From CAZXEU01 sp964639665 (GTDB taxonomy: Bacteria; Bacteroidota; Rhodothermia; Rhodothermales; Bin80), in the NCBI GenBank assembly GCA_964639665.1, contig CAZXEU010000208.1, positions 1 to 51,022 on the forward strand: 51,022 nt of DNA, given 5' to 3'. Made by a program: the position numbers and the translations under genes. Positions 34,160 through 43,591 of the stretch are shown in pieces (the stretch's first letter is position 1; the number at the start of each line of letters is the position of its first letter). A model generated the notes under the pieces. It saw only the letters and a program-made list of their open reading frames with translations. It had not been told where the DNA came from and did not search any database.

Positions 34160-36739
34160 ATGAAGCCTGTACCGCTACATACCTTCGCGGCGATCCCGTC
34201 CCTGCCCGCCTCCCTGGAGAAGCTGCGGGAACTGGCATTCAACGTGAGGTGGTCCTGGAGCGAGGACGCACTCGATCTTTTCCGGCGCCTGGGGGCCGAA
34301 TTATGGACCACATCGGGACACAATCCGGTGGCGCTGCTTGGGACCATTTCCCAGGATCTGCTGGCCGCGGCCGAACAGGACGAAGGATTCAAGGCGCACC
34401 TTGCCCGGGTTTGCGCTGAGCAGGATACCTACATGACCAAGAAGGCAACCTGGTTTCAGCAGCACCACGACAAGCAGCCGGCGCCCCTGGTAGCCTACTT
34501 CTCGGCTGAATTCGGTGTCACCGAATGTCTGCCGATTTTCGCGGGTGGCCTCGGTGCCCTGGCTGGCGACCATCTGAAGTCAGCGAGCGACATGGGCATT
34601 CCGATAGTTGGTGTGGGATTGCTTTATCAGCAGGGCTACTTTCGGCAACACCTGAACAGGGCGGGATGGCAGCAAGAGACGTATCAGGAGAATGATTTCT
34701 CGAACTTGCCACTACACCTGGAATGCGACAATGCGGGTACGCCGCTAACGATCAGTGTGGGTTACCCCGGGCGCGAGGTCTTTGCGCGAATATGGCGGCT
34801 GCAGGTAGGGCGCGTGCCGCTGTATCTGCTGGACACGAACTTTTCCGCAAATGTGCGTGATGAAGACAGGGATCTGACGGACTATTTGTACGGCGGTGGC
34901 GACGAGCTGCGCATTCGCCAGGAAATATTGCTCGGCATCGGGGGATATCGCGCGCTGACAGCATTGGGACTTGTTCCGACAGTATACCATGTCAATGAAG
35001 GGCATTCGGCCTTTCTTGTTCTTGAGCGCATCCGTCAATTCATGCACGAAAAGGGCTTGTCGTTTGATGAAGCGCGAGTTGCGACGTCGGCGAGCGTAAT
35101 ATTTACGACGCATACTCCGGTGGAGGCAGGGCATGACCGATTCGGCCCGGAGTTGATGGATCGATACATGGTGGGATATGCAAACAATGAACTCGGCATC
35201 TCTCGCCGAGAATTCCTCGGTCTCGGACGCGTAAACGCCGATAACGACCATGAGCCGTTCGGGATGACCCGGCTGGCGCTACGCGTGAGCGCTCACAATA
35301 ACGGAGTGGCAAGACTGCACGGGGCTGTAAGCCGGAAGATGTGGCAATGTCTCTGGCCGGAGTTGCCGGAAGAGGAAGTGCCCATAGGACACGTAACCAA
35401 CGGGATTCATGTTGCATCATGGCTTTCCTCCGAGCTAAAGCAGCTATTTGACCGGTACCTCGGCCCCCGATGGCGGTCGGAGCCTGGAGATGCACAAGTT
35501 TGGAGCCGTGTGGAGCAGATTCCGAGTGCGGCCCTTTGGCGGACGAAGACGCTGCGTCGCGAGCGACTGGTGGAGCTGATCAGAAGGCGCGTCCCGCAGC
35601 AATTGCGGCGAACAGGCGCACCACAGAACGAAGTGGAAGCAGCCGAAGGTGCATTCGATGCCAATACACTCACCATCGGATTTGCCCGTCGCTTTGCAAC
35701 GTACAAGCGCGCCACCCTCCTCTTTTCCGATCCCGACCGTCTGGCCAGGATTCTGACAAGTAAGGATTGTCCGGTCCAGATCGTGTTTTCCGGCAAGGCT
35801 CACCCGAAGGATCATCCCGGGAAGGAGCTCATCCAGCGAATTGTGACCCTGGCCAGAGAGGAGCCGTTCCGCCGATCTATCGTGTTCCTTGAAGACTACG
35901 ACATGGCCATAACCAGAACCATGGTACAGGGTGCGGACGTGTGGCTGAACACGCCGCGCAGGCCGCGAGAAGCCAGCGGGACAAGCGGCATGAAGGCCGC
36001 CGTTAACGGTTGCCTGAACGTAAGCATACTGGATGGCTGGTGGGACGAAGCGTATAGGCCGGAGCTGGGATGGGCCATAGGCTCCCGTGAGACGTACGAA
36101 GATCAATCCTACCAGGACTCAGTAGAGGCCGACCACCTGTACGATTTGCTGGAACATGACGTGATTCCCCTCTTCTATCAGCGCTCGCCCGAGGGCCTGC
36201 CTCTGAAGTGGATTCGGCGCATGAAAGGATCTGTTTCTGAATACGCGGCCCGTTTCAATGCCCACAGGATGGTGCGTGAATACTACGACCGGGCCTACGA
36301 GCCCGCAGCCCGGAAGTTTGCCGAACTTTCATCGGATGACATGCGCCTTGCAAGGGAGCTGGCTGCCTGGAGTCAGCGCATGCGGCACCATTGGGAAGCC
36401 GTTAGCGTGGCATTGGGTGACGGTGAGACTGGGCAGAAACTGCAGGTAGGCGAGCAATTCCGCGTGCAGGCCTCCGTCAACCTTGGCGCCCTACAACCGG
36501 ACGACGTTGAGGTCCAGGTGTACATGGGCCGGGTGACTGCCAGCGGTAGAATTGTTGAGCCGAACGTGCATAGTATGCACATGACCCGAGGAGCCGACGG
36601 AGAGTTCACGTTTTGCGCGGAGGGCCTCACTTGCCGCAACAGCGGACTCCACGGCTACACCGTAAGGGTACTACCTCGGCACCGAGGCTTCGACATGCCT
36701 TTCCTTCAGGGACGCGTGGTGTGGGCCGCCGGGCAGTAG
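34160..36739 (+). CDS. glgP: alpha-glucan (maltodextrin/glycogen) phosphorylase
   Basis: An 859-aa GT35 phosphorylase that releases glucose-1-phosphate from alpha-1,4-glucans using pyridoxal phosphate. The N-terminus (about 5-110, LRELAFNVRWSWSEDALDLF) is the DUF3417 region found in the Thermotoga-type phosphorylases. Catalytic blocks include YFSAEFGVTECLPIFAGGLG, VYHVNEGHSAF, RFATYKRATLLFSD and the PLP lysine, Lys612, in GTSGMKAAVNG. I chose the ATG at 34160; a TTG at 34148 gives four extra residues. No other glycogen gene is nearby. It is convergent with the lipoprotein gene at 36810. Confidence 0.94.
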   Translation: MKPVPLHTFAAIPSLPASLEKLRELAFNVRWSWSEDALDLFRRLGAELWTTSGHNPVALLGTISQDLLAAAEQDEGFKAHLARVCAEQDTYMTKKATWFQQHHDKQPAPLVAYFSAEFGVTECLPIFAGGLGALAGDHLKSASDMGIPIVGVGLLYQQGYFRQHLNRAGWQQETYQENDFSNLPLHLECDNAGTPLTISVGYPGREVFARIWRLQVGRVPLYLLDTNFSANVRDEDRDLTDYLYGGGDELRIRQEILLGIGGYRALTALGLVPTVYHVNEGHSAFLVLERIRQFMHEKGLSFDEARVATSASVIFTTHTPVEAGHDRFGPELMDRYMVGYANNELGISRREFLGLGRVNADNDHEPFGMTRLALRVSAHNNGVARLHGAVSRKMWQCLWPELPEEEVPIGHVTNGIHVASWLSSELKQLFDRYLGPRWRSEPGDAQVWSRVEQIPSAALWRTKTLRRERLVELIRRRVPQQLRRTGAPQNEVEAAEGAFDANTLTIGFARRFATYKRATLLFSDPDRLARILTSKDCPVQIVFSGKAHPKDHPGKELIQRIVTLAREEPFRRSIVFLEDYDMAITRTMVQGADVWLNTPRRPREASGTSGMKAAVNGCLNVSILDGWWDEAYRPELGWAIGSRETYEDQSYQDSVEADHLYDLLEHDVIPLFYQRSPEGLPLKWIRRMKGSVSEYAARFNAHRMVREYYDRAYEPAARKFAELSSDDMRLARELAAWSQRMRHHWEAVSVALGDGETGQKLQVGEQFRVQASVNLGALQPDDVEVQVYMGRVTASGRIVEPNVHSMHMTRGADGEFTFCAEGLTCRNSGLHGYTVRVLPRHRGFDMPFLQGRVVWAAGQ

Positions 36740-36792
36740 TCAAGTGTCTTGCAGGGCCGGAGCGATCATGCCGTTTCATGCTGTCCGCCACC

Positions 36793-36815
36793 GGCTAGGA
36801 AGTCCCGACCTAGCC
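36793..36815. terminator. inverted repeat between two convergent genes, possible terminator
   Basis: GGCTAGG (36793-36799) and CCTAGCC (36809-36815) form a perfect 7-bp stem with a 9-nt loop, at the end of glgP and across the stop codon of the minus-strand lipoprotein gene. No T tract follows on either strand, so a terminator role is only suggested by its position. Confidence 0.3.
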
Positions 36816-37610
36816 ATCTGCAGCAAGGACGGCTAAATCGATGCGAGCCGGCTGCGTGAAAACACCTTCGGGCATATCCCGATAAACGCCCACGTTGGTC
36901 AGCGCAAGCACGGACCCGTCGCCCCGTGTCCCCCGATCGGCTGAAAGGAGGACTGCACCATGCTGTTGCCAATTGGACCAAGGCAGCGTAAAGCCTGGCT
37001 CGGCGTCAGCCGCGTCGGGGAAATAGGACCATTGGCCGACCAGCATGCTTTCCTTGTCGACAAATACCTCGTACCTGTTTTGCGGAGTAAGTCCTACGTC
37101 CTGGAATGTCAGGGAAAGGATATCGGCGGCGCGGCCGTCCTCCATGGTCCCTTCACCGATGTACTGCAGGGTTGCGCCTGAGTCCTTGAGCTTGAACGGC
37201 ATGAGCAGCCAGTAGGAACTGTTTATCCAGTTGCGATAGCCGGACTGGAGCAAATCCTGCCTTGCCGCATCATCTGTCACGAGAGTATCGCTGACCCAGG
37301 CATCGCCTTCCACGGTTTCCACGTTCATGAGGACGACAATGCTGTCCCGCTGCCAGCGGAAGCGCCCTGTCCACTTGTCCCATACCTGGTCGTCTCCATT
37401 GAAAAAACTCCAGGAGAGATATCGTGTACGATCCCAATTCTGGCGCCCCCCCATCGCCAGCATGACTTCGTCCGCAATCTCGATCGCCCTGGGATCGGAC
37501 TCTTTCAGGTTGAATCCCTCCATGGGCGGATTCGCGTCCAAGTCGTCAGTGCAGGCGGCAAAGGCTGCCACCAGCCCCGCGGCCGCAAAGAGCATTAGAA
37601 GGGTGCGCAT
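36810..37610 (-). CDS. lipoprotein of an uncharacterised Bacteroidota family (DUF6503-like)
   Basis: A 266-aa lipoprotein. The signal is MRTLLMLFAAAGLVAAFAAC with Cys20. The mature part has MGGRQNWDRTRYLSWSFFNG, VWDKWTGRFRW, NSSYWLLMPFKLKDSGATL and LTFQDVGLTPQNRYEVFVD, a pattern I associate with the DUF6503 family of Bacteroidota. The fold is probably a beta-rich lipid- or ligand-binding one like LolA, but that is a guess. The frame is open upstream to 37928; the ATG at 37610 is chosen because the lipoprotein signal begins there. It is divergent from the S9 peptidase, with 48 bp between, so the two may share control. Confidence 0.8.
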   Translation of the reverse strand: MRTLLMLFAAAGLVAAFAACTDDLDANPPMEGFNLKESDPRAIEIADEVMLAMGGRQNWDRTRYLSWSFFNGDDQVWDKWTGRFRWQRDSIVVLMNVETVEGDAWVSDTLVTDDAARQDLLQSGYRNWINSSYWLLMPFKLKDSGATLQYIGEGTMEDGRAADILSLTFQDVGLTPQNRYEVFVDKESMLVGQWSYFPDAADAEPGFTLPWSNWQQHGAVLLSADRGTRGDGSVLALTNVGVYRDMPEGVFTQPARIDLAVLAADG

Positions 37611-37658
37611 GGTAACTTGAAGGATTGAATTGACTTTGCGACTTGACAATACAGCAAG

Positions 37659-40028
37659 ATGGTACCAATCTGCGGTAAGAAGCAACCGGTTTCCCGCAGC
37701 GCATTTGTCGCAGCGTGGATCCTGGGCCTTTGTGCGGCGAATGCCGGTGCACTTGTCCTGCCGCCAAACAGTAGCGCGCAGGTTTTTACAGACGATGACT
37801 ACGCGCGCGCAGAGAGCTACCTTGCACCCACGGTGAATACGCTGGTATACCGCGCAAGCGTGCGACCAAACTGGCTGGACGGCGACCGATTCTGGTATGG
37901 CGCTAATACGCGCAATGGCACTGAGCATGTGCTGGTCGATCCTGGATCAGGCGTACGCACGGCCGCCTTTGACCGAGGGCGCGTTGCCGAGGCCTTGTCG
38001 CAGACGCTGGGGAGGACTATCCGTCCCGAGGCCCTTCCGCGTCTGGTCCGTCTTGAGGGGACCGCGCTAACTTTTGCGGACCAGGACCGGGCACTGCGGT
38101 GTGACTTAGACCAATACACGTGCACAATTGCAGAGGCGGAGGGTCGCGAAGGGCGCGGCATTGTCGAGTCACCGGATGGGCGGCTCGCAGCATTTATCCT
38201 AGAGCACAACTTGTGGATTCGCGAACTGGAGACGGGAACGGAGACCAGGCTGACCACCGACGGCGAGGAACGCTTCGGCTATGCGACGAACAATGCAGGT
38301 TGGGTGCGTAGCGAAACACCGGTCGTGCTCTGGTCGCCGGACTCAAGGCGGATTGCCACCTTTCAGCATGACGCGCGGGGCGTGGGCGATATGTATATGG
38401 TGTCTACCAATGTGGGTCGACCGGAATTGGAGCAGTGGCCGTATCCGCTGGTTGGCGATAGCCTTATTTTCAGGATCAGCCGGATCGTCATTGATCTGGA
38501 TGGTCCCCGTGTTGTCAGGCTGGACATGCCTCCGGATCCTCACCGAAGCACCACGACGGATCATGTTGCGGATTGGGATGGCAGGTTTCTGGATGTGCAA
38601 TGGAGCAAGGACTCAGCTCAGCTTGCCTTCGTTTCAAGCTCGCGTGATCACAAGGAGGCAACTCTGCGCATTGCAGACCCGGAGACCGGCATCGTACGCG
38701 ACGTACTTACGGAGCGGGTGGACACGTACTACGAATCTGGAGTTGACGCTGAAAATTGGCGCGTGCTATTTGACACGAACGAGGTAATATGGTATTCCGA
38801 GCGCAGTGACTGGGGTCATCTCTACCTGTACGACCTGATCACCGGTGAATTGAAGCACCAGATAACTGACGGCGCCTGGGCCGTGCAGCAGCTGCGACGC
38901 TTGGATGAAGAGGAGCGCATGCTGTACTTCACCGCGGGCGGACGCGAGGAGGGTGACCCGTATTTCCACTACTTGTACCGCGTCAGCATGGACGGCGGCC
39001 CGGTAGAGGTCCTTACGCCCGAACGGGCGCACCACACGGTGACGTTCTCGCCTTCGGGCCGCTATGTAGTAGACAGCTACTCGACATATTCCACACCGCC
39101 TGTGACGGTAGTGCGAGACAAGGAAGGCAACGTGGTTGTCGAACTGGAACGCGCGGATATTGCGGACCTGATAGCGAGCGGCTGGCAACCGCCGGTGCCC
39201 TTTATGACAAAGGCCCGAGATGGCGTCACGGACCTCTTCGGCCTGCTGTACAAGCCGACCAACTTTGATTCCTCGAAGTCCTATCCCGTCCTGAATTACC
39301 TGTATCCCGGACCGCAGTCAGGCAGCGTGGGAAGCAGGAGCTTTCGGGCAGCTCGAAGCGACAAGCAAGCCGTAGCGGAACTCGGCTTCATAATTGTAGA
39401 AGTGGACGCGATGGGTACCCCAGGGCGTTCCAAGTCTTTCCATGACGCCTACTACGGCAACATGGGAGACAACGGCTTGCCGGACCAGATCACCACTATA
39501 GAGCAGCTGGCGGCGCGCCACGACTGGATGGACATTGACCGGGTAGGCATCTGGGGTCACTCCGGAGGGGGTTTTGCGTCAGCGGGCGCCATCCTTCGGT
39601 ATCCGGACTTTTACAAGGTAGCGGTGTCGGGCGCTGGCAATCATGACAATCGCAACTACGAAGACGACTGGGGGGAAAAATGGCAGGGCCTGTTGGAATT
39701 TCAAGCAGATGGAACCACCAACTATGACAATCAAGCCAACCACCTCCTGGCGGAGAACCTTACGGGGAAGCTGCTGCTGGCGCACGGCCTAATGGACGGG
39801 AATGTGCCGGCATCAAACACTCTCTTGCTGGTCGAGGCACTGGTGGAAGCAAACAAGGACTTCGATCTCCTGGTGTTTCCCAACGGCGGCCACGGATTCG
39901 GCAATGCGCGGACGTACTGGATGCGGAAGCGCTGGGACTATTTTGTTCGACATTTGCTTGGCGCGGAGCCCCCAAAGGAATACGAATTCGGCCGCCCGCG
40001 TGTGCAGGTTGCCCAGCCAACGGGCTGA
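37659..40028 (+). CDS. S9 family peptidase, dipeptidyl-peptidase IV-like
   Basis: A 789-aa exported serine peptidase. An N-terminal signal or anchor (SAFVAAWILGLCAANAGALVL, about 13-33) is followed by a DPP4-type eight-blade beta-propeller (about 60-530) and an alpha/beta hydrolase domain (about 540-780). The catalytic triad is visible: Ser635 in WGHSGGG, Asp713 in LMDGNV and His745 in GGHGFG. DPP4-like enzymes release X-Pro or X-Ala dipeptides from oligopeptides in the periplasm. The D-aminoacylase-like gene begins immediately after its stop, so the two are surely one operon. Substrate preference is not predictable here. Confidence 0.92.
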   Translation: MVPICGKKQPVSRSAFVAAWILGLCAANAGALVLPPNSSAQVFTDDDYARAESYLAPTVNTLVYRASVRPNWLDGDRFWYGANTRNGTEHVLVDPGSGVRTAAFDRGRVAEALSQTLGRTIRPEALPRLVRLEGTALTFADQDRALRCDLDQYTCTIAEAEGREGRGIVESPDGRLAAFILEHNLWIRELETGTETRLTTDGEERFGYATNNAGWVRSETPVVLWSPDSRRIATFQHDARGVGDMYMVSTNVGRPELEQWPYPLVGDSLIFRISRIVIDLDGPRVVRLDMPPDPHRSTTTDHVADWDGRFLDVQWSKDSAQLAFVSSSRDHKEATLRIADPETGIVRDVLTERVDTYYESGVDAENWRVLFDTNEVIWYSERSDWGHLYLYDLITGELKHQITDGAWAVQQLRRLDEEERMLYFTAGGREEGDPYFHYLYRVSMDGGPVEVLTPERAHHTVTFSPSGRYVVDSYSTYSTPPVTVVRDKEGNVVVELERADIADLIASGWQPPVPFMTKARDGVTDLFGLLYKPTNFDSSKSYPVLNYLYPGPQSGSVGSRSFRAARSDKQAVAELGFIIVEVDAMGTPGRSKSFHDAYYGNMGDNGLPDQITTIEQLAARHDWMDIDRVGIWGHSGGGFASAGAILRYPDFYKVAVSGAGNHDNRNYEDDWGEKWQGLLEFQADGTTNYDNQANHLLAENLTGKLLLAHGLMDGNVPASNTLLLVEALVEANKDFDLLVFPNGGHGFGNARTYWMRKRWDYFVRHLLGAEPPKEYEFGRPRVQVAQPTG

Positions 40029-41795
40029 ATGGCTGGCCAAACTAGCCGAGCGGAAGCATTGGCCGTGCGCAGCGTCCTCGTTTTCGGATTGTTCTTGATG
40101 TTTGGCTGCACTCCGGCGACAGACCACGACATCATTCTCCGCGGTGGCCGGGTTTATGACGGAACAGGCCAGGCGCCCTACGTAGCTGACATTGCCGTCA
40201 GCGGCGATACGATTGCTGCCATCGGGGATCTGGACGCGCAGACGGCACGATCCGAATTCGATGTTTCAGGCCTTGCCGTCAGCCCTGGCTTCATCAACAT
40301 GCTGAGCTGGGCTACCGAGTCACTCATTCGGGACGGACGGTCCCAGAGCGACATTCGGCAGGGCATTACGCTGGAGGTTTTTGGAGAAGGGCAGTCCATG
40401 GGCCCGCTGAATGACCGGATGAAGGCAGCTAGGTTGCGCAGCCTGATCGACTATGCCGGCGGTGAGGAATCGTATCGGGTACTGATGGGCATGGATTCGG
40501 AAGACAGCCTGGCGTTGCCCTGGACATCGCTGGATGAATACCTGGAGTTCCTGGCCGAGAAGGGTGTTTCGCCCAACGTGGCATCGTTTGTGGGTGCGAC
40601 AACCGTAAGGATTCATGAGCTGGGCTATGAGGACAGGGCGCCCTCCCCGGTGGAACTTGGGCGCATGCGGGCGCTGGTGCGGGCTGCCATGGAAGAAGGA
40701 GCACTTGGCCTGGGTTCCGCCCTAGTCTATGCTCCTGCGTTCTACGCAAGCACGGACGAGCTCATTTCGCTCGCCAGCGTGGTAGCCGATTTTGGCGGAT
40801 TGTACATATCGCATATCCGGAGCGAAGGGAACAGGCTGCTGGAATCGGTACAGGAACTGGTGGCTATTGCAAGAACAGCAGGCGTATCGGCCGAGATATA
40901 CCACCTGAAGGCCGCTGGACGGGATAATTGGTCGAAGCTCGATACGGTGATTTCGCTGATTGACGCGGTCCGCGCTGAGGGCCTAGCAATCTCGGCAGAC
41001 ATGTATACCTATACGGCCGGAGCCACCGGCCTGGATGCCGCCATGCCGCCCGATATTCAGGAGGGTGGTTTTGGTGCCTGGAGGAGGAGATTGGAGGATC
41101 CCGAAGTGCGTGCGCGCCTGGAAACGGAAATGAACACGCGTACGGACACCTGGGAGAACCTGTATTTGGCGGCCGGTGCCGAAGGAGTGATATTCAGTGG
41201 CTTTCGGACAGAGGCGCTGCGTCACTATGTTGGGCAGACGCTGGCGGACGTGGCAGCAGAACGTGGGATGTCGCCGGCTACGACCGCGATGGATCTGGTC
41301 ATCGAAGACAGCAGCCGGGTTGAGGCTGTCTATTTTCTCATGTCTGATGAAAACGTGCGGCGCAAGCTGACTGTGCCCTGGGTTAGTCTTGGCACGGATG
41401 CTGCCTCTCTGGCTCCCGAGGGACCCTTTTTGGACTACAATCCGCATCCGCGCGCATACGGCACGTTTACCAGGCTCCTGGGCAGGTATGTCCGCGACGA
41501 GGGTGTTTTGCCTCTTGAGGAAGCCGTGCGGAAGATCACGTCGCTGCCGGCTACGAATCTCAATATTCGCAGGCGAGGGTTTATTCGCACGGGATATTTT
41601 GCAGATATAGTCGTTTTTGATCCTGACGCCGTACAGGACCACGCCACGTTCGACGATCCTCACCACTATTCGACAGGCGTGCTCCATGTCCTGGTCAACG
41701 GAACACCGGTCCTGGTCAGCGGTGAGCACACAGGGGCTATGCCAGGCCGCGTGGTTCGAGGTCCGGGATGGAGCGCCCACGGGATGTCCAGGTAG
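40029..41795 (+). CDS. D-aminoacylase-like amidohydrolase lipoprotein with non-canonical metal site
   Basis: A 588-aa member of the N-acyl-D-amino-acid deacylase group of the amidohydrolase superfamily. A possible lipoprotein signal ends at Cys27 (FLMFGC). The beta-sandwich strand IILRGGRVYDGTG and the C-terminal YFADIVVFDPD are typical. The usual GFIDxHxHxD after the first strand is replaced by SPGFINMLSWAT (85-96), so HxH is absent, and the usual GNCGF is replaced by FGEGQS (118-123). His262 (SHIRSEG), His292 (YHLKAAG) and Asp457 (LGTDAAS) remain. It may bind one metal, act on another substrate or be inactive. The ATG directly follows the peptidase TGA. Confidence 0.82.
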   Translation: MAGQTSRAEALAVRSVLVFGLFLMFGCTPATDHDIILRGGRVYDGTGQAPYVADIAVSGDTIAAIGDLDAQTARSEFDVSGLAVSPGFINMLSWATESLIRDGRSQSDIRQGITLEVFGEGQSMGPLNDRMKAARLRSLIDYAGGEESYRVLMGMDSEDSLALPWTSLDEYLEFLAEKGVSPNVASFVGATTVRIHELGYEDRAPSPVELGRMRALVRAAMEEGALGLGSALVYAPAFYASTDELISLASVVADFGGLYISHIRSEGNRLLESVQELVAIARTAGVSAEIYHLKAAGRDNWSKLDTVISLIDAVRAEGLAISADMYTYTAGATGLDAAMPPDIQEGGFGAWRRRLEDPEVRARLETEMNTRTDTWENLYLAAGAEGVIFSGFRTEALRHYVGQTLADVAAERGMSPATTAMDLVIEDSSRVEAVYFLMSDENVRRKLTVPWVSLGTDAASLAPEGPFLDYNPHPRAYGTFTRLLGRYVRDEGVLPLEEAVRKITSLPATNLNIRRRGFIRTGYFADIVVFDPDAVQDHATFDDPHHYSTGVLHVLVNGTPVLVSGEHTGAMPGRVVRGPGWSAHGMSR

Positions 41796-41879
41796 TTCTC
41801 ATTCGGGGGATTGCGCAACAGCCGACCATGGAGCACGCAAGACAGGTATCGCAGTGCGTTCCGCAAATCAGTGTCGGAA

Positions 41880-43430
41880 ATGGGTAGCTCGGATCGGTTG
41901 AAGGAATTGGAGGCGCTGCGCGCCGAAGCCCGTCTCGGCGGTGGAAAAGAGCGCATTGAGCGCCAGCACCGAAAGGGCAAGCTTACCGCGAGGGAGCGCC
42001 TGGACGTGCTGCTGGACCCAGGCTCATTCGAAGAAATCGGCATGTTCGTGAGGCACAGATGCACGGACTTTGGGCTTGAAGGCCGGCGGCCGCCAGGTGA
42101 TGGAGTGGTTACCGGTTACGGGAATATCGACGGCCGCCTTGTATACGTCTATAGCCAGGACTTTACGGTCTTCGGCGGTTCTCTTGGCAATGCACATGCG
42201 CAGAAGATTGTTAAGGTCATGCGCCTGGCCATGGAAAACGGCGCACCGATCGTCGGGCTGAATGACTCGGGTGGAGCACGCATTCAGGAAGGTGTGGTAT
42301 CGCTGGGAGGCTATGCCGATATCTTTCTGCTCAATACGCTTGCCTCGGGACTGGTGCCCCAGATCTCTGCTATCATGGGGCCCTGTGCAGGGGGGGCCGT
42401 TTACAGTCCCGCGATCACCGACCTCGTATTCATGGTCGAGGGCACCAGTTACATGTTCGTCACGGGGCCGGATGTTGTGCGCACTGTGACGCAGGAGGAA
42501 GTAACGCCGGATGAGCTGGGTGGAGCACATACGCATGCTTCAAGAAGCGGGGTTGCTCATTTAACCTGCGCGGACGACGTCGCGTGCCTGACGCAAATCC
42601 GGGAAGTCCTGGGCTATCTGCCCCAAAACTGCGACGAGGATCCGCCGCTACGGACAACTGCTGATCCCGTCGACAGGGCGGGTAACGGGCTTGATGTGCT
42701 GGTTCCGGAAAACCCGACCAAGCCGTACGACATGCGCCAGGTGATTCAGTCGGTCGCGGACGAGGGACGCTTTCTCGAAATCCACGCGGAGTTTGCCGGC
42801 AATTTGTTGTGTGGCTTCTCGCATATAGGAGGGCAATCCGTCGGAATAGTTGCCAACCAGCCGAGTGTGCTGGCCGGAGTTCTGGACATAGACGCCTCGC
42901 TGAAGGGGGCTCGCTTTGTGCGCCTCTGCGATTCCTTCAACATTCCGCTCGTCGTGTTTGAAGACGTACCTGGTTTTCTTCCGGGAACGGACCAGGAATG
43001 GCGGGGCATCATCAAGCACGGGGCAAAGCTGCTTTTCGCGTTCTGCGAGGCCACAGTGCCCAAGATAACCGTGATCACGCGAAAGGCATACGGCGGAGCT
43101 TATGACGTGATGAATTCCAAGCATATCCGTGGCGATGTCAATCTGGCGTGGCCAACAGCGGAAATCGCTGTAATGGGACCCAAGGGCGCAGTTGAGATCA
43201 TATACAGAGGACAGCTTGCATCGTCGACGGAACGGGCTAAGCTGCAAGAGCAATTCGTGGAGTCGTACCGGGACAAGTTCGCTAATCCGTATGTGGCAGC
43301 GGAACACGGTTATGTTGATGATGTCATCCAGCCAAGCGAGACCCGATGCAGGATTGCGCGCAGCCTGCAAATGTTGAGGAACAAGGCTGTCAAGAATCCA
43401 CGAAAGAAGCACGGCAATATTCCGCTCTAG
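41880..43430 (+). CDS. acyl-CoA carboxylase carboxyltransferase subunit (propionyl-CoA carboxylase beta type)
   Basis: A 516-aa carboxyltransferase that moves CO2 from biotin to an acyl-CoA, most often propionyl-CoA in this family. Conserved blocks include GKLTARERLDVLLDPGSFEE, NDSGGARIQEGVVSLGGYADIF, GPCAGGAVYSPAITDLVFMV and ITRKAYGGAYDVMNSKH. The crotonase-like N and C halves are both complete. I prefer the ATG at 41880, which gives the family N-terminus; an in-frame start at 41811 adds 23 unconserved residues. The biotin carboxylase and biotin carrier are not adjacent, which is common. It follows the amidohydrolase by 84 bp. Confidence 0.92.
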   Translation: MGSSDRLKELEALRAEARLGGGKERIERQHRKGKLTARERLDVLLDPGSFEEIGMFVRHRCTDFGLEGRRPPGDGVVTGYGNIDGRLVYVYSQDFTVFGGSLGNAHAQKIVKVMRLAMENGAPIVGLNDSGGARIQEGVVSLGGYADIFLLNTLASGLVPQISAIMGPCAGGAVYSPAITDLVFMVEGTSYMFVTGPDVVRTVTQEEVTPDELGGAHTHASRSGVAHLTCADDVACLTQIREVLGYLPQNCDEDPPLRTTADPVDRAGNGLDVLVPENPTKPYDMRQVIQSVADEGRFLEIHAEFAGNLLCGFSHIGGQSVGIVANQPSVLAGVLDIDASLKGARFVRLCDSFNIPLVVFEDVPGFLPGTDQEWRGIIKHGAKLLFAFCEATVPKITVITRKAYGGAYDVMNSKHIRGDVNLAWPTAEIAVMGPKGAVEIIYRGQLASSTERAKLQEQFVESYRDKFANPYVAAEHGYVDDVIQPSETRCRIARSLQMLRNKAVKNPRKKHGNIPL

Positions 43431-43506
43431 GGCGGTCGCGAGTTATTTTGTCGAAACTGGAATAGTCGGCGCTACACGACAGCTATATAGATTTTCAGAA
43501 ACTAGG

Positions 43507-43534
43507 TTGACTGCGTAGTTCTATATCCTTATAC
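43507..43534 (+). promoter_or_regulatory. likely promoter of the mltD-like gene
   Basis: TTGACT (43507-43512), a 16-bp spacer and TTATAC (43529-43534) lie in a 160-bp AT-rich gap, unlike the GC-rich surroundings. The same bases also fit the Bacteroidota pattern TTG, about 20 bp, TAnnTTTG, as TATACTTA at 43530-43537. The start codon is 58 bp downstream of the -10 element. Confidence 0.55.
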
Positions 43535-43591
43535 TTACGATGCATTGGAGTCCTTTACTCAAAAATTACTTTAAGTGTTGAGGCCGTGACC

